This document shows positions 16,480 to 25,606 of a DNA stretch of 25,606 nt, in pieces. The notes beneath the pieces are model-generated. The model did not search any database and was not told where the DNA came from. It was given only the letters and a program-made list of their open reading frames with translations. The first letter of the stretch is position 1. Each line of letters opens with the position of its first letter. The position numbers were made by a program, and so were the translations under genes. The stretch lies in the NCBI GenBank assembly GCA_002803225.1, contig NXFV01000307.1:1-25606 (forward strand), given 5' to 3'. Source of the stretch: Gamarada debralockiae. Its lineage: Eukaryota > Ascomycota > Leotiomycetes > Helotiales > Hyphodiscaceae.

Positions 16480-18483
16480 ATGCGTCGCTTTCACATGGTA
16501 CGCGCGACATGGCTTTTCTTTTTCATTGCAGTTCTCACATGGCTATGCTTCAGATGGCTAGGTCGCCCATCTGACGGGGTGGATGGAACTTTCGAGGTGC
16601 CAGTGCCTTACGATACATATCAACCTGGGAAGGGGAGATTTGAGGTACCGCCAAATGAAGCGATTCCTCCATCCATTCGGTGGACTCCAACGCCCGAGCA
16701 TTTTCCTGTCAAGAATATGGTGAGCCTACCGCAAGGGAAGGCTCAGCGACTCCCACGTGTTCAGCATGTGTTCGCACAAGAGAGTGAAGCTGCGAAGGCT
16801 GACCGAATGGTCAAATTGGACACGATCAAATCAGCCTTTCAGAGATCCTGGAAAGCATACCAGAGCAAAGCGTGGATGCATGATGAGTTATGTCCAATTT
16901 CCGGTAAATTTAAGGATCCATTTAATGGTTGGGGAGGCACGTTGATCGACAGCCTGGACACGCTATGGATCATGAATATGAAAGACGAATTTTCAGAAGC
17001 AGTCAGTGCTATTCGAGAATTGGATTTCAAGACCAGTATGCGCAAGGATATACCGCTTAAGAAGACGACCATGAAGGACCTCGGAGGACTTTTGAGTGCA
17101 TACGACATATCTGGAGGCAAACACAAGATTCTGCTTAACAAGGCTGTCGAGCTAGGAGAAATTCTAATGGGAGCCTTTGATACACCAAACCACATGCCTT
17201 TACTTAACTTGGAGTGGGACCCGTAAGTTGAGCTGCTGGTGCATTTACGATCGATGATGCTAAAGCTGGTAGTGCGTCTGCCTCCAAACCTCGACGGACT
17301 AAGTCTGTAGCTATCCTGGCAGAAATGGGAACTCTGTCTCTGGAGTTTACACGACTAGCACAGCTCACTGGGAAAGCAAAATACTACGATGCTATCGACA
17401 GAATCACAAATGCTTTCCAAAATTGGCAGGCTCACACTCAGCTTCCAGGAATGTGGCCAGCAATCATCAATCCTTCAGGTTGCTCGAATTCGAAAGGAGA
17501 TGGCCCGAGCTGCAAAGTCGCAGACATGTTGTCTTCGTCCCCAGTTTCGTCAAACGATACCTTTACGTTAGGGGCCCATTCAGATTCCATGTACGAATAT
17601 TTGCCAAAAGTAAGTAGTGGTGTACTATTTGTGTCTTGTCGTACTAAATATTTCACAGGAGTATATTTTACTTGCTGGACGTGAGGAGAAATATCGACAC
17701 ATGTATGAAAAGGTAATTGAAGTAGCAAAAGCAAAACTCATGTTTCGACCGATGACCAAAGAAGACGATGATATCCTTGTGTTAGGATCTTTGGTGATGC
17801 AGAAGGCCCCTCAAAAGGGTGAATCTACCTTCATACCGCACAATAGCCATCTTACTTGCTATGCTGGAGGCATGATTGCCATGGCAGCCAAGGTCTTTGA
17901 ACGTGATGATGACTTATCCATTGCTGTCAAGTTGACAAATGGCTGTATCTGGGGATATGAGAAAACGGCAAGTGGAATCATGCCAGAGGAGATCTTGCGC
18001 ATTCCATGTCCCAGCTGGGGGTCGTGTAAATGGGACGAAGAACTGTGGCAAAAAGCTTTGGGGGAATACTCAACATACAAAACAATACCAGGCGCCATCA
18101 TAACCAAGAAGTACTACATGCTCCGACCGGAGGTTATCGAATCCGTCTTCTACCTCTATCGGATAACCGGAGAAGTCTATTGGCGCGAAAAAGGCTGGGC
18201 CATGTTCAAATCAATCGAAGCAGCAACAAGAACAGAATTCGGCAATGCAGAGGTTAATGATGTGACGCTTGAAGATCCACCAAAAAGGGATTCCATGCAG
18301 AGTTTTTGGATGGCGGAAACCTTGAAATATTTCTACCTCCTCTTCAGCAGCGAAGACATGATAAGCCTGGACGACTACGTGTTGTAGGTTGATCACTATT
18401 GGCCGAAGCTGTTTGGAGAGCAAATACTAACCAGATGCAGCAACACCGAGGCACATCCTCTACTGAGGCCCAAACCTGTTTGA
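16480..18483 (+). CDS. Class I alpha-1,2-mannosidase (GH47), type II membrane protein, 4 exons, 615 aa
   Basis: The enzyme trims alpha-1,2-linked mannose from N-glycans in the ER/Golgi with inversion and a bound calcium ion. Exons: 16480-17222, 17273-17609, 17659-18383, 18441-18483. Introns are 49-57 nt with GT-AG ends and CTAA branch words; the second and fourth exon boundaries are fixed by frame and family motifs. A short cytosolic N-terminus and one membrane anchor (about residues 11-27) are followed by a stem and the catalytic domain. Signatures: DELCPISG with Glu136; GTLIDSLDTLWIM (153-165); LGGLLSAY; SDSMYEYLPK with Asp352; HLTCYAGGM (424-432); LRPEVIES with Glu518; FWMAETLKYFYLLFS; and NTEAHP with the calcium-binding Thr604. 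The three acidic residues correspond by position to the family's catalytic carboxylates. The last 43-nt exon encodes the calcium-site motif. No breaks were seen; it should be functional. Confidence 0.95.
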
Positions 18484-18485
18484 TA

Positions 18486-18780
18486 CTAGTACCTTACAGA
18501 CACCGCTGTGGACTTTAGAGTATTCGTAACCAACTCTACTTCCGACCGAACAGCATAGAGAATAAGAACGACATCCGCAGCAACAGCCAAGTTCATATTT
18601 CCGATCACGTCAGTATTTCGGAACCCAGTGTCCAAGAATTCTTCGTCCGGAATTGGAAACTGACTGGTATTTTCATTATAATGGGAGAATTTCAACGTAC
18701 TGAGAATTTCGATAATGGCTCCTGACCGAGAGGGAATTCAGTCAATCAAACTAGATTGGGAAGACCAATTGCACACTCAA
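18486..18780 (-). pseudogene. Unknown decayed coding fragment, minus strand
   Basis: A minus-strand frame ending in TAG at 18486 reads as protein for about 80 codons (for example QFPIPDEEFLDTGFRNTDVI, then AADVVLILYAVRSEVELV). It continues upstream past one TGA (near 18736) with similar wording. There is no start codon in reach. Its TAG lies only 2 bp after the end of the convergent mannosidase gene. The family is not recognised. It may be the last exon of a lost gene, or chance. Confidence 0.3.
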
Positions 18781-19024
18781 GAATAGGAAATCCTTGCATC
18801 TACAGTGTCATCGTGTGAGACCATTTTCTTTCTCAAATTACCCAAAACGACCGCACGAATGATTCGCCGCATTCTGACTAGTCTCCTTGGTGTGGCTTTT
18901 ACATAGCAGGGAACTACTACTTTCACCAAGGACCCCACTGCGTTTTGATCTGGCATCGTATGTTCGAGGCTCTCCCGGCAGGGAGGCCTCTGCAAGGGCT
19001 TTACTGGCGCGGTCGCTCATGAAT

Positions 19025-19605
19025 TATACGTACCTTACATGGAGATGGGATGGGGATTGGAACGACTTGAGTGGCAGCTTCGTGGCTGCTTGTGGAAGCT
19101 TCTAGAATAACGCCACACTTCACATGAGTTTCGTATAATATGCAACATAATACAATTAATTTAGCGTCACTGTAAATGTAATATTATATAAGCACCTCCT
19201 TCGCTTATTAAGATGCTTGGCGTATTATATACCACCTCCCACTTTATCCGGATAAATCCGGCATAAAGGTTCGCCTTCCGCTCTGTGTCTTTAAACTTTG
19301 GAACTATATTCTTTCTTAATAGGAGCTTTGTGCTATGGTCCCGAAATTTAGAGACAGGCCAATACTTATGATAGAGCAGGGGGGAATAGCTAAAAGGGCT
19401 TTCAATGCCATAAATGGGACAATTAATAATATGACCACAACCATAGTATTTTCTTACTACAAACCGAATCCTTGTAGAGAAATAGCTAAAGAATAATAGC
19501 AAACTAATTATAACTTTATATATTTATGTGGTAGAGATTTGAGACCCTCAAACCATGAAGTCGTTCCGGCACGTAGGGTTTTCCGCTACGCAGGGACGGA
19601 CGTTA
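19025..19605. repeat. Dispersed repeat, copy C (ends in R3)
   Basis: About 580 bp matches copy A (3985-4567) from the GATGGGATGGGGATTGGAAC block (19047) to the end motif 19566-19605. The middle encodes a minus-strand frame (19167-19502) whose peptide resembles that of copy A (KYWPVSKFRDHSTK against DYWPISEFRGHGTK). No matching left-hand end is found upstream, so this is a one-ended or truncated copy. It stops 7 bp from the stop codon of the adjacent secreted-protein gene. Confidence 0.75.
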
Positions 19606-19612
19606 AATAATT

Positions 19613-20753
19613 TCACTGAGAAATTGACCACTTACACTCTTTAATTGTAATACTGCCAGCAAGGACTCCATTATCAGTGAACATCTGGCATTCAATTACT
19701 CTCTTGCTCGCATCGGTGTATGTGTATTGGTATTGAATATTGTTTAACGAAGTTGTGGACGTTGTCAGGGCCTGGGGCGGGATTGTCATCCAGGGATAAG
19801 GATCTATTGTCCCTGCCGAGTTGGTGGTAGTGACTAGTGGAATTGTGTTTCCATTGTTACACATACACACTCCGCCTATCATGCCGCTATCAGGGTCTTC
19901 GTAGACGTAGCAAGGAGGGGGCGTCTCAATCGCTGAGGTCGAGGAAGTTGCGGACGGAAGACCACCTGTGCTTATTGCTGCCGATGTCACTGTGCCTGTC
20001 ACTGTTGCTGGAGCTGTCCCTGTCGCTATACTTGTCCCTGCCGACGTCTCTATACCTGTTTCGGTGTCCGGGGGGAGAGTCACCGTCAAGGACGTCGGGT
20101 TGTACGAGGCTGTAACAGTAATGGTGGATAGTGAGCCAGTACACGACGGGTCTCGTGGCTTGTTGGTATACTGGCCAGTGCAGAGCCCGATTCGGCGGCC
20201 TATAGTCTTTATCTCGTCCGTGTCCGTCCCGTAGTAGCCCCAGACCACCACCTTAGAGCCAGGCGCGTAGAGGGTGTTCATGAGATCGTCATGGTCTTTG
20301 TTGACGAGGGACAAGTATCGCTTGGTGACGTATTCCATGGCAAAGTACGTCCCGTCCTCAGCGTGGTAAGACCGCGCTGGTGGGATGCTGAGCGCGCGCA
20401 CATACCACAGGGGCCCGGGTGCGTCCGTCAGTCGTCATGAAGTTGAGGAAGGTGGCACCTCGAGGGATGGTAGACGCGTAGACAACGCTGGAGGTGGGAT
20501 CCCACAACGCCGCCACCAGGAAACTCCCATCCTGCGTTGGGACGTCGGTGCGCCCGTTGAGCGTGTCAAAATGCGCTTGCGCCATGTCGTAAAGCGCCTG
20601 GAAGCGGTCGTTGCTCATCTTGTCCGTGTCGGTGAATGAGGTCTGCGCGAAGAAGACAGGGGAGTGTTCCGTGCCCTCCCAGAGGGTCATTTGCTGCCCC
20701 TTGCCCAGCCTGAAGAGGCATGGGAGCAGTGTTATCGCCCAGCGGAGACGCAT
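19613..20753 (-). pseudogene. Secreted Thr/Ser-rich protein of unknown function, one apparent frameshift
   Basis: The ATG at 20753-20751 begins a signal peptide (MRLRWAITLLPCLFRLGKG). The N-terminal domain (to about residue 107, FLNFMTTD) is in one frame. From about position 20428 the protein-like reading moves by one base (GPLWYVRALSIPPARSYH) and stays open to the TGA at 19615-19613. With one base skipped the total is about 379 residues. The second half has an aromatic-rich domain (WGYYGTDTDEIKTIG). A low-complexity Thr/Ser/Ala/Pro stretch follows, then a Cys-containing C-terminal module (CYVYEDP, CMCNNGN, ECQMF, ECKW). The pattern is that of fungal extracellular proteins; no enzyme family is recognised. 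TATATATA at about 20965-20956 (minus) could be its TATA box. The single base could be a real mutation or a sequence error. Confidence 0.7.
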
Positions 20754-21227
20754 TGTGGGTTGAATAAATGAAAGGGAAAGGAATAATAAGAAATGAATCA
20801 AGAAATGACAAGGTGATGTAAGAAAACACACTAAATTTAAATGATCCCCAAGATAAAAGTAGATGAATAAGTGCCTATATTGCTGGGCGAGACTGTGTTG
20901 AGAATGGATTTGTATTTGTAATGGGTATTGCTACTTATCTCGCTGGGAACAAGCACATATATATACCTTCAAGTGCGTTGCAAGTTGGATCATACTTAAC
21001 CGCTGCATCGGGGCCGAAACAACCATGGCCTGCGGGGTGTGCGGCGCTTACTATCGACTAGCAATCGGTGGCGGCTAAAACGTTCTGCTGTGCCACTGTC
21101 ACGTCTCCCGCTGCCTCTCCTCTCTCTTAGAGGAGATGCTTTGGAACTTCATGCTGTTGCTATTCTAGAGTTGCAAAATTCATCTCCGTTGCAAACTTCT
21201 CCACTCCACCCTCTACAACAGTCTACA
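20754..21227. promoter_or_regulatory. Intergenic region between the divergent secreted-protein and F-box-like genes
   Basis: The shared upstream region is about 470 bp. TATATATA at 20956-20965 fits the minus-strand gene, about 205 nt from its ATG. The plus-strand frame of the F-box-like gene is open back to 21039, but the ATG at 21228 (CTACAATGAC) begins just before the conserved domain and is preferred. Nothing else is recognised. Confidence 0.4.
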
Positions 21228-22131
21228 ATGACGGGATCTTCATCAGATCAGCAACTTCGAAACAAGAACGACCGCTACATATCATTGCCGCCAGAAATAA
21301 TAACGAATATCATCTGTCGACTTCCGTCATTGTCCGATACTCTTGCATTTGCCGCAACGTGCCGTCGACACAGACAAATCTGGTCTGAGAATGTGACGCT
21401 CATTTATACACATATTGCGCCTAAAACTATCACGTGCAGACACGATGCGCGCAACCTGCTCGCTGATCAAGGCGGTGCCGCCGCAAACTCTCCAGTGTTA
21501 TCTGTCCATGACGTTTTACAGCTGCTACGAAATGCTCACAAGGTGGAGAAAGCTATTGGCCAATTCAACCACGATATTGTCTGCAAAGTGAAGAGTAGGA
21601 CCTAATTATGTTCTTAGAAATGAGAATAAGACTAATTAGTGCACAGCCGACACCAGGGTCGACCAGTACTATGGGACTTGGAACCACCCACCGCAACTAA
21701 CACGCACCGAGCGTCCTCGCTTCATTCGTTCCTTCTATCAACTGTGGGCCTATATGCAACTAGACCCCGCGTCCAAACGGCAGAGGCTCGAAAGCATGAC
21801 TCTGAAACAATTATATACATTGTATGAAATTGCAATGCTGAGGCAGCGTATTGGCGATGAGACAGACTGGGATACTGCTCGAAAACGATGGTGTAGTTTG
21901 CCGTGGGAGATCTGGCAGCAAGCGCAGCGGACTTATATACGCGTACATAAGACCGAGGCGTACTATGTTGGAATTCATTCGCTAAGCGAGGGGTTCCTTA
22001 ATCATGTTGTTATGTTTGACCATTTTCAACCTTTTTTAAAAGAGACAGTGTGCAACCGCTTTACTAGTGGCCCGCAGCCGAATCCAGTTAGTAAGGAATC
22101 CGTCTGGGAAGAGACCTCGGAGGAGGAGTGA
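21228..22131 (+). CDS. F-box-like protein, 2 exons, about 283 aa
   Basis: Residues about 18-48 carry an F-box-like motif (YISLPPEIITNIICRLPSLS, then LAFAATCRRHRQIW), suggesting a substrate-recruiting partner of SCF ubiquitin ligases or a related fungal protein. The first frame stops at 21603 in AT-rich sequence, and the second exon (DQYYGTWNHPPQLTRTE and on) is in another frame. An intron is therefore inferred. The best fit is 21595-21646 (GTAGGA, ACTAATTAG, GCACAG). An alternative, 21588-21639 (GTGAAG to ATTAG), is also in frame, so the junction is uncertain by a few residues. The C-terminal part (EIAMLRQRIGDETDWDTARK; ends EETSEEE) is hydrophilic. It lies directly upstream of another F-box-like gene in the same direction. 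It appears intact. Confidence 0.7.
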
Positions 22132-22317
22132 TATCCTTTTCCTATGTTACAGTGGGGTAGAATAACGTGTTTTGAGATAGTGGATACAAAAGAATAATCA
22201 CTCTCTGTTGCCTGCTAGTTAAATAGAACCTAACCTAAGTGCACCTGTGCACGAGACAGCCACACATGACCTCCGGTTAATTGGACAGACGCAATCGAGG
22301 GAACGCTAAGCGAACCG

Positions 22318-22400
22318 ACGATTACTATTTTCTTCTCTTCTCTTTTTCCTTCAGAATTTTCCTCTCTTTTCCCTTTAGAATTCTCCTGTCCGTCAAACAT
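22318..22400 (+). promoter_or_regulatory. Pyrimidine-rich tract ahead of the next gene
   Basis: A nearly pure C/T run with repeated TTCTCTTTT words (about 22328-22393) sits some 50-110 nt before the ATG at 22439. Such CT-rich blocks are common at fungal transcription starts. It also contains two TTTAGAATT / TTCAGAATT copies. Confidence 0.45.
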
Positions 22401-22438
22401 ATAATCTTTAATCGAGACATTCGCCTTAGAATATAGCA

Positions 22439-24391
22439 ATGGCAATACCACCACTCTTTCCCAGGTTTCTCGACCTCCCACGCAGCCTTCGACGCCGCAT
22501 TTATGTGGAAGCTGGGCTGGTTATTAATAGCGACCTGAATCTTCTACTCCATTCCAATTCCAAGGAAGATGGGCGCAGCGATGATCGGCCCAATCTGTCG
22601 CCCTCTCGTGCCCTTATGCTCACATGCCGCATTGTGCACGTCGAGACATCGCTCTTTTATTCTACCAATCGCTTCGTTATCCGATTTCAGCGCCCTGGCG
22701 ACTTGCGAGCTTTACGCATCCTTCGACCCAAGCTGCTACTCGCCCTCACCTGTCTCACGGTACAACTGAATGTTGCAGGCCGTCCGCGGCCCTTCTACGC
22801 CCACGCGCCCATTAACTGTCCCTTGTCAGACGACGAATTGCTACATGTTCACAGTTCTTCTGCACAGGTCCTTCTCTCGGAGTGGGAGACCACGGCGGAT
22901 TATCTTGCCCACCACATTAAGCCCAACGCTCTGGACTTCGGTCTGGTCTGCGACGTGGCCGATGTTGAAACCGCGCAGCGTGTTGTAGCACCACTATCTC
23001 GGTTTCCCACTATAGCGGCTTGCCATATTCGACTCGGCCCTAGTCGCAAGCCCGATGTTGGGCTCCAGCAAATCGCCCGCGACACAGGCTTGCAAGCCGA
23101 AGGAAGGAGAGCGTTTTCTGACTTTTTGCGCCTCTCGCCCGAGCTTCGTCTGCGCATACTCGAGTATACGGACCTCGTGACACCTCTGAACCGGGTATCG
23201 TGGGCCTTCGGCCAAGGCCACCTCGTGGAACCCAAGAATGAGGTGGGGTGGGTCGTCGACCAAGAGTACAGCCACCACTATGGACTGCCGTATCAAAAGG
23301 GATGCTCGAGCAACACCTGCGAACCTCCGTATGATGTGTGCCATCCCAACGCCCACCAAGCATGCCAGAGGAGGCAGTGCCGGTTGGGCAACGACAACGA
23401 GTGCCCGCACTATGCCTCGGGGTGGACATACGGGCCGGACAACAAGCTCAAGTGCTGGACTTGCAGCCACTACACATGCCAGTTCCGGAAGTGCTGGAAG
23501 GTCAAGAAGCGAGGTAACCACCAGGGTCGATTCTGCTTTTGTCAACGCCACCACGCTGCCTACACACCCCTTTGTCAATGTTGGGCACCCCCGACACCGA
23601 TGTTCCTTGTTAGTCGCGCGTTCCAGCGTGACGCCCACCAAGTATTTTTCGGGAAGAACCACTTTGATATCAACGTTTCGACGGAGTCGACGTGCTACTA
23701 CTTGATTGGCAGGGCTCCCCGGCTAACACGCTACCCAGAAAGCGTGTTCCTGAACGACGTCGTCCCCGCCAGCGCCCTACGGTATCTCCACTCGCTGGAA
23801 TTCCGCTTCCTGCACTACGATCATTGCCCACTTGTAGGTCAGTCTCAAACAGTAGCTAAAGACCAGCCGGCAGAGCATCGAGACTGGCTGCGTACCGTCG
23901 ACCACGTCATTAGTGATAATGGGTTGAGTCCAACCTTGTCATCCATTATACTACACATTGGCTCCAATAACGTGGAGGGATTGGATACCTGGTATCCGGA
24001 CGAAATCCCCCTTGGAAAGTCCGACTCAGCCATCGACACGCTTAAGGCCATTGTGGCTTCCTTCTGGCCTCCGTTGCTGCAGGGTTCACACATGCGGCAG
24101 CCGCAGGCATTATTTGCGTTCGTCGAATCTAACTATATGCGGGCAGGTTACTTCATCCGCCCAGGACAACAACAACAACGGGAACGCTCAAGGCATGAGC
24201 CGCCCGATTTTGCAGAGGAGAGGGAAATGGCCGACTTGACCGCCGAGCGCGCTGTTGTTGGTTTTGGTAACAGTAGTGGCAGCATGAGCAATAATGCACA
24301 TCCGAGGTTTTTGCTAGACGCTACTGCCGGGGTGGAGAGTGGAAGTAAGTGGGTCGAGGGAATGTGGGCTTATTACCACTGTTGCCTTTAG
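22439..24391 (+). CDS. Large F-box/2EXR-like protein with Cys/His-rich insert, single exon, 650 aa
   Basis: One uninterrupted frame from the ATG at 22439 (AGCAATGGC). Two modules start with the fungal FxxLPxxLRxxIY-type motif: FLDLPRSLRRRIYVEAGL (residues 10-27) and FLRLSPELRLRILEYTDLV. Such modules occur in F-box-like and 2EXR-type fungal proteins. Between the second module and a later VSRAFQRDAHQVFFGKN segment is a Cys/His-rich stretch (about residues 285-385). It has pairs such as CWTC, CQFRKC, CFCQRHH and CQCW, which could bind zinc. The C-terminal third has a conserved-looking LHSLEFRF and a Gln/Arg-rich tail. Codon use is GC-rich at third positions, unlike the decayed genes. An AATAAA polyadenylation word lies at 24427. 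The role is not known; substrate recognition in ubiquitination is only an inference. Confidence 0.8.
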   Translation: MAIPPLFPRFLDLPRSLRRRIYVEAGLVINSDLNLLLHSNSKEDGRSDDRPNLSPSRALMLTCRIVHVETSLFYSTNRFVIRFQRPGDLRALRILRPKLLLALTCLTVQLNVAGRPRPFYAHAPINCPLSDDELLHVHSSSAQVLLSEWETTADYLAHHIKPNALDFGLVCDVADVETAQRVVAPLSRFPTIAACHIRLGPSRKPDVGLQQIARDTGLQAEGRRAFSDFLRLSPELRLRILEYTDLVTPLNRVSWAFGQGHLVEPKNEVGWVVDQEYSHHYGLPYQKGCSSNTCEPPYDVCHPNAHQACQRRQCRLGNDNECPHYASGWTYGPDNKLKCWTCSHYTCQFRKCWKVKKRGNHQGRFCFCQRHHAAYTPLCQCWAPPTPMFLVSRAFQRDAHQVFFGKNHFDINVSTESTCYYLIGRAPRLTRYPESVFLNDVVPASALRYLHSLEFRFLHYDHCPLVGQSQTVAKDQPAEHRDWLRTVDHVISDNGLSPTLSSIILHIGSNNVEGLDTWYPDEIPLGKSDSAIDTLKAIVASFWPPLLQGSHMRQPQALFAFVESNYMRAGYFIRPGQQQQRERSRHEPPDFAEEREMADLTAERAVVGFGNSSGSMSNNAHPRFLLDATAGVESGSKWVEGMWAYYHCCL

Positions 24392-24769
24392 CAAAGCTTT
24401 GATAATCGTGTTTTCCTAGCCGTATTAATAAAGTGAGCTTAATCATAAATGTAGATCCGACGATTTTCCCTCCCTTTGTGATAGCTCTGCCAAGGATGTC
24501 ACACAAAAGGCTTAGTCAGGGGCGGGGCTCAGAAATCTGTAGTACTACAACCGCGAGCACTTCGGCTTGCAAGACTCCACATTGAAGTCATAGCATTTGA
24601 AGCATTATACCTTGTATATTAAGGTGTGACATACGCCCTTTATTTTTACATAAAACCGAAGTACGTAGATTCGCTCAATACAACTTGGAACACAATAATT
24701 TTGATTCTAAAATCTAACATAATCTAGGGACTATTAGCTAATATCAGCAAATATAAAGATATACTTACT
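24392..24769. other. 3' region of the F-box-like gene and AT-rich spacer
   Basis: AATAAA at 24427-24432 is a likely polyadenylation signal for the gene ending at 24391. The rest has no gene. Similarity to the pogo-type transposase stops near 24770, next to a GTAAGTATA word on the minus strand that could be a splice donor or the truncation point. Confidence 0.4.
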
Positions 24770-25606
24770 TTCGTGTGTATAAGCTCTCCCTTTTCTATTA
24801 TTTGCTCAATACTTAGTTCATGCGCTGAGAAGTTGTCTATTAACAGTAACACCTTCTTATTTGCGCAATGCATTCGATTGTCGAACTAATGGAGCCATTC
24901 CTTTATAATCTGGTGGGTCATCCAAGCTGACTTATTGCTCCTCCAAACAGCTCCAAGATAGTCAATCTCCTACAAGCCCCTAGCTCGAAAGCAGTTTAGT
25001 CGTTTGGCTGTACCAATAAACCATGGGGGCAGCTTGTCAGTTCCTGACGCATTAGTACAAAAGTTGACTGTAATTCGAGCCTTTGCCTTCTTCGTTCCTT
25101 TGGCTTCGAATGTTGATAGAGACTAGTCTGGTTTCATCTTCTAATAGTAGCCTGATTCATCTATGTTGTACGTAAGCTCTGGTCCATATTCTCTTACTGC
25201 CTCTCTATTATCTTCTCACTCTCATCATCTATTTGTGCTGATGTACCTTCCCTATGACGTCGTCTTTCCTTGATTCTATACCTCCTTTTAAAACTATTTA
25301 ACCACCCAATTGAGAACTTAGGAGCCTCTTTCCCAGCGTAGCATAGAAGCTTGCCCTAGAACTCCTTTGCCTTCAAGACCAGTAGTTCACTAGTTGTTGA
25401 ACTTGAATTAGGGTGCCGATCGTATCGAATCTGCCATTTAGCCAATGTGACGGCAGTCGTCACATGTGGCTTGGTATGCGACAGTGTGGCGGTTTCGCCT
25501 GTTTCGCCTAAGGTTGGGCTAGGGGGTACAAGAGCTCGGCCATTCCATTCCATTCCTTTGGCCTTTTCCTTTCTTCCTTAGTTTAGTATTTTTAAGACAA
25601 TCGAGA
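24770..25606 (-). pseudogene. pogo/Fot1-type (Tigger-like) transposase, degenerate, runs off the window
   Basis: Read on the minus strand from the right edge: a CENP-B-type DNA-binding part (KWQIRYDRHPNS, LVLKAKEF, then KFSIGWLNSFKRRYRIKERR, about 25445-25280). Then comes the DDE domain with NIDESGYY (first Asp, 25161-25159), KAKARITVNF, PPWFIGTAKR, and KKVLLLIDNFSAHE (second Asp, 24837-24835). Stops (for example TAG directly after ESGYY and after KMKPD) and a frameshift between about 25350 and 25170 inactivate it. The third acidic residue and the C-terminus are not found. The TAGs fit TGG to TAG changes. Terminal repeats are not visible, the right end being outside the window. Confidence 0.8.

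Overview
The window looks like accessory, repeat-rich nuclear DNA of a filamentous ascomycete (Pezizomycotina). The grounds are short 48-79 nt spliceosomal introns with CTAA-type branch sites; fungus-specific families (HET-domain/ankyrin protein, Pth11-like rhodopsin-fold membrane protein, GH47 alpha-mannosidase, fungal F-box-like proteins, pogo/Fot1-type and Tc1-type transposons); and many in-frame stops of the TGG to TAG/TGA and CAA to TAA kind expected from repeat-induced point mutation (RIP). The species cannot be fixed from the sequence.

Layout. 1-4860: AT-rich repeat territory. A HET plus ankyrin gene (1467-3651, + strand) is wrecked by stops but keeps one reading frame and a clean 54-nt intron over 2 kb. 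It lies between inverted copies of a repeat end (38-77 and 95-133 on the left, 4529-4567 and 4815-4854 on the right); a 222-bp MITE is at 250-471. 4868-8708: decayed coding remnants (an unknown minus-strand pseudogene, a short plus-strand ORF, and a fatty-acyl-CoA-reductase-like fragment), a complete but dead Tc1-type transposon (7231-8497) and a MITE (8500-8706) that share one TA dinucleotide. 9474-10577: an intact secreted alpha/beta hydrolase whose stop codon is the first three bases of a 901-bp hAT-like insertion (10575-11475).

11476-18483: mostly single-copy DNA. It holds a decayed minus-strand coding fragment (11810-12210), an intact seven-exon Pth11/rhodopsin-like membrane protein on the minus strand (13892-12415), a tRNA-Glu-like sequence (14190-14256), a second MITE (about 15802-16008), and an intact four-exon GH47 alpha-1,2-mannosidase (16480-18483). 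18486-20753: an unknown coding remnant, a third copy of the repeat (about 19025-19605), and a minus-strand secreted Thr/Ser-rich protein gene with one apparent frameshift. 21228-24391: two adjacent plus-strand F-box-like genes, the second with a Cys/His-rich insert. 24770-25606: a pogo/Fot1-type transposase pseudogene on the minus strand, running off the window.

The genes do not form an obvious pathway. The window reads as an island where ordinary genes (mannosidase, hydrolase, membrane receptor-like protein) survive among several generations of transposons, with at least two insertions landing at the very 3' ends of coding sequences.
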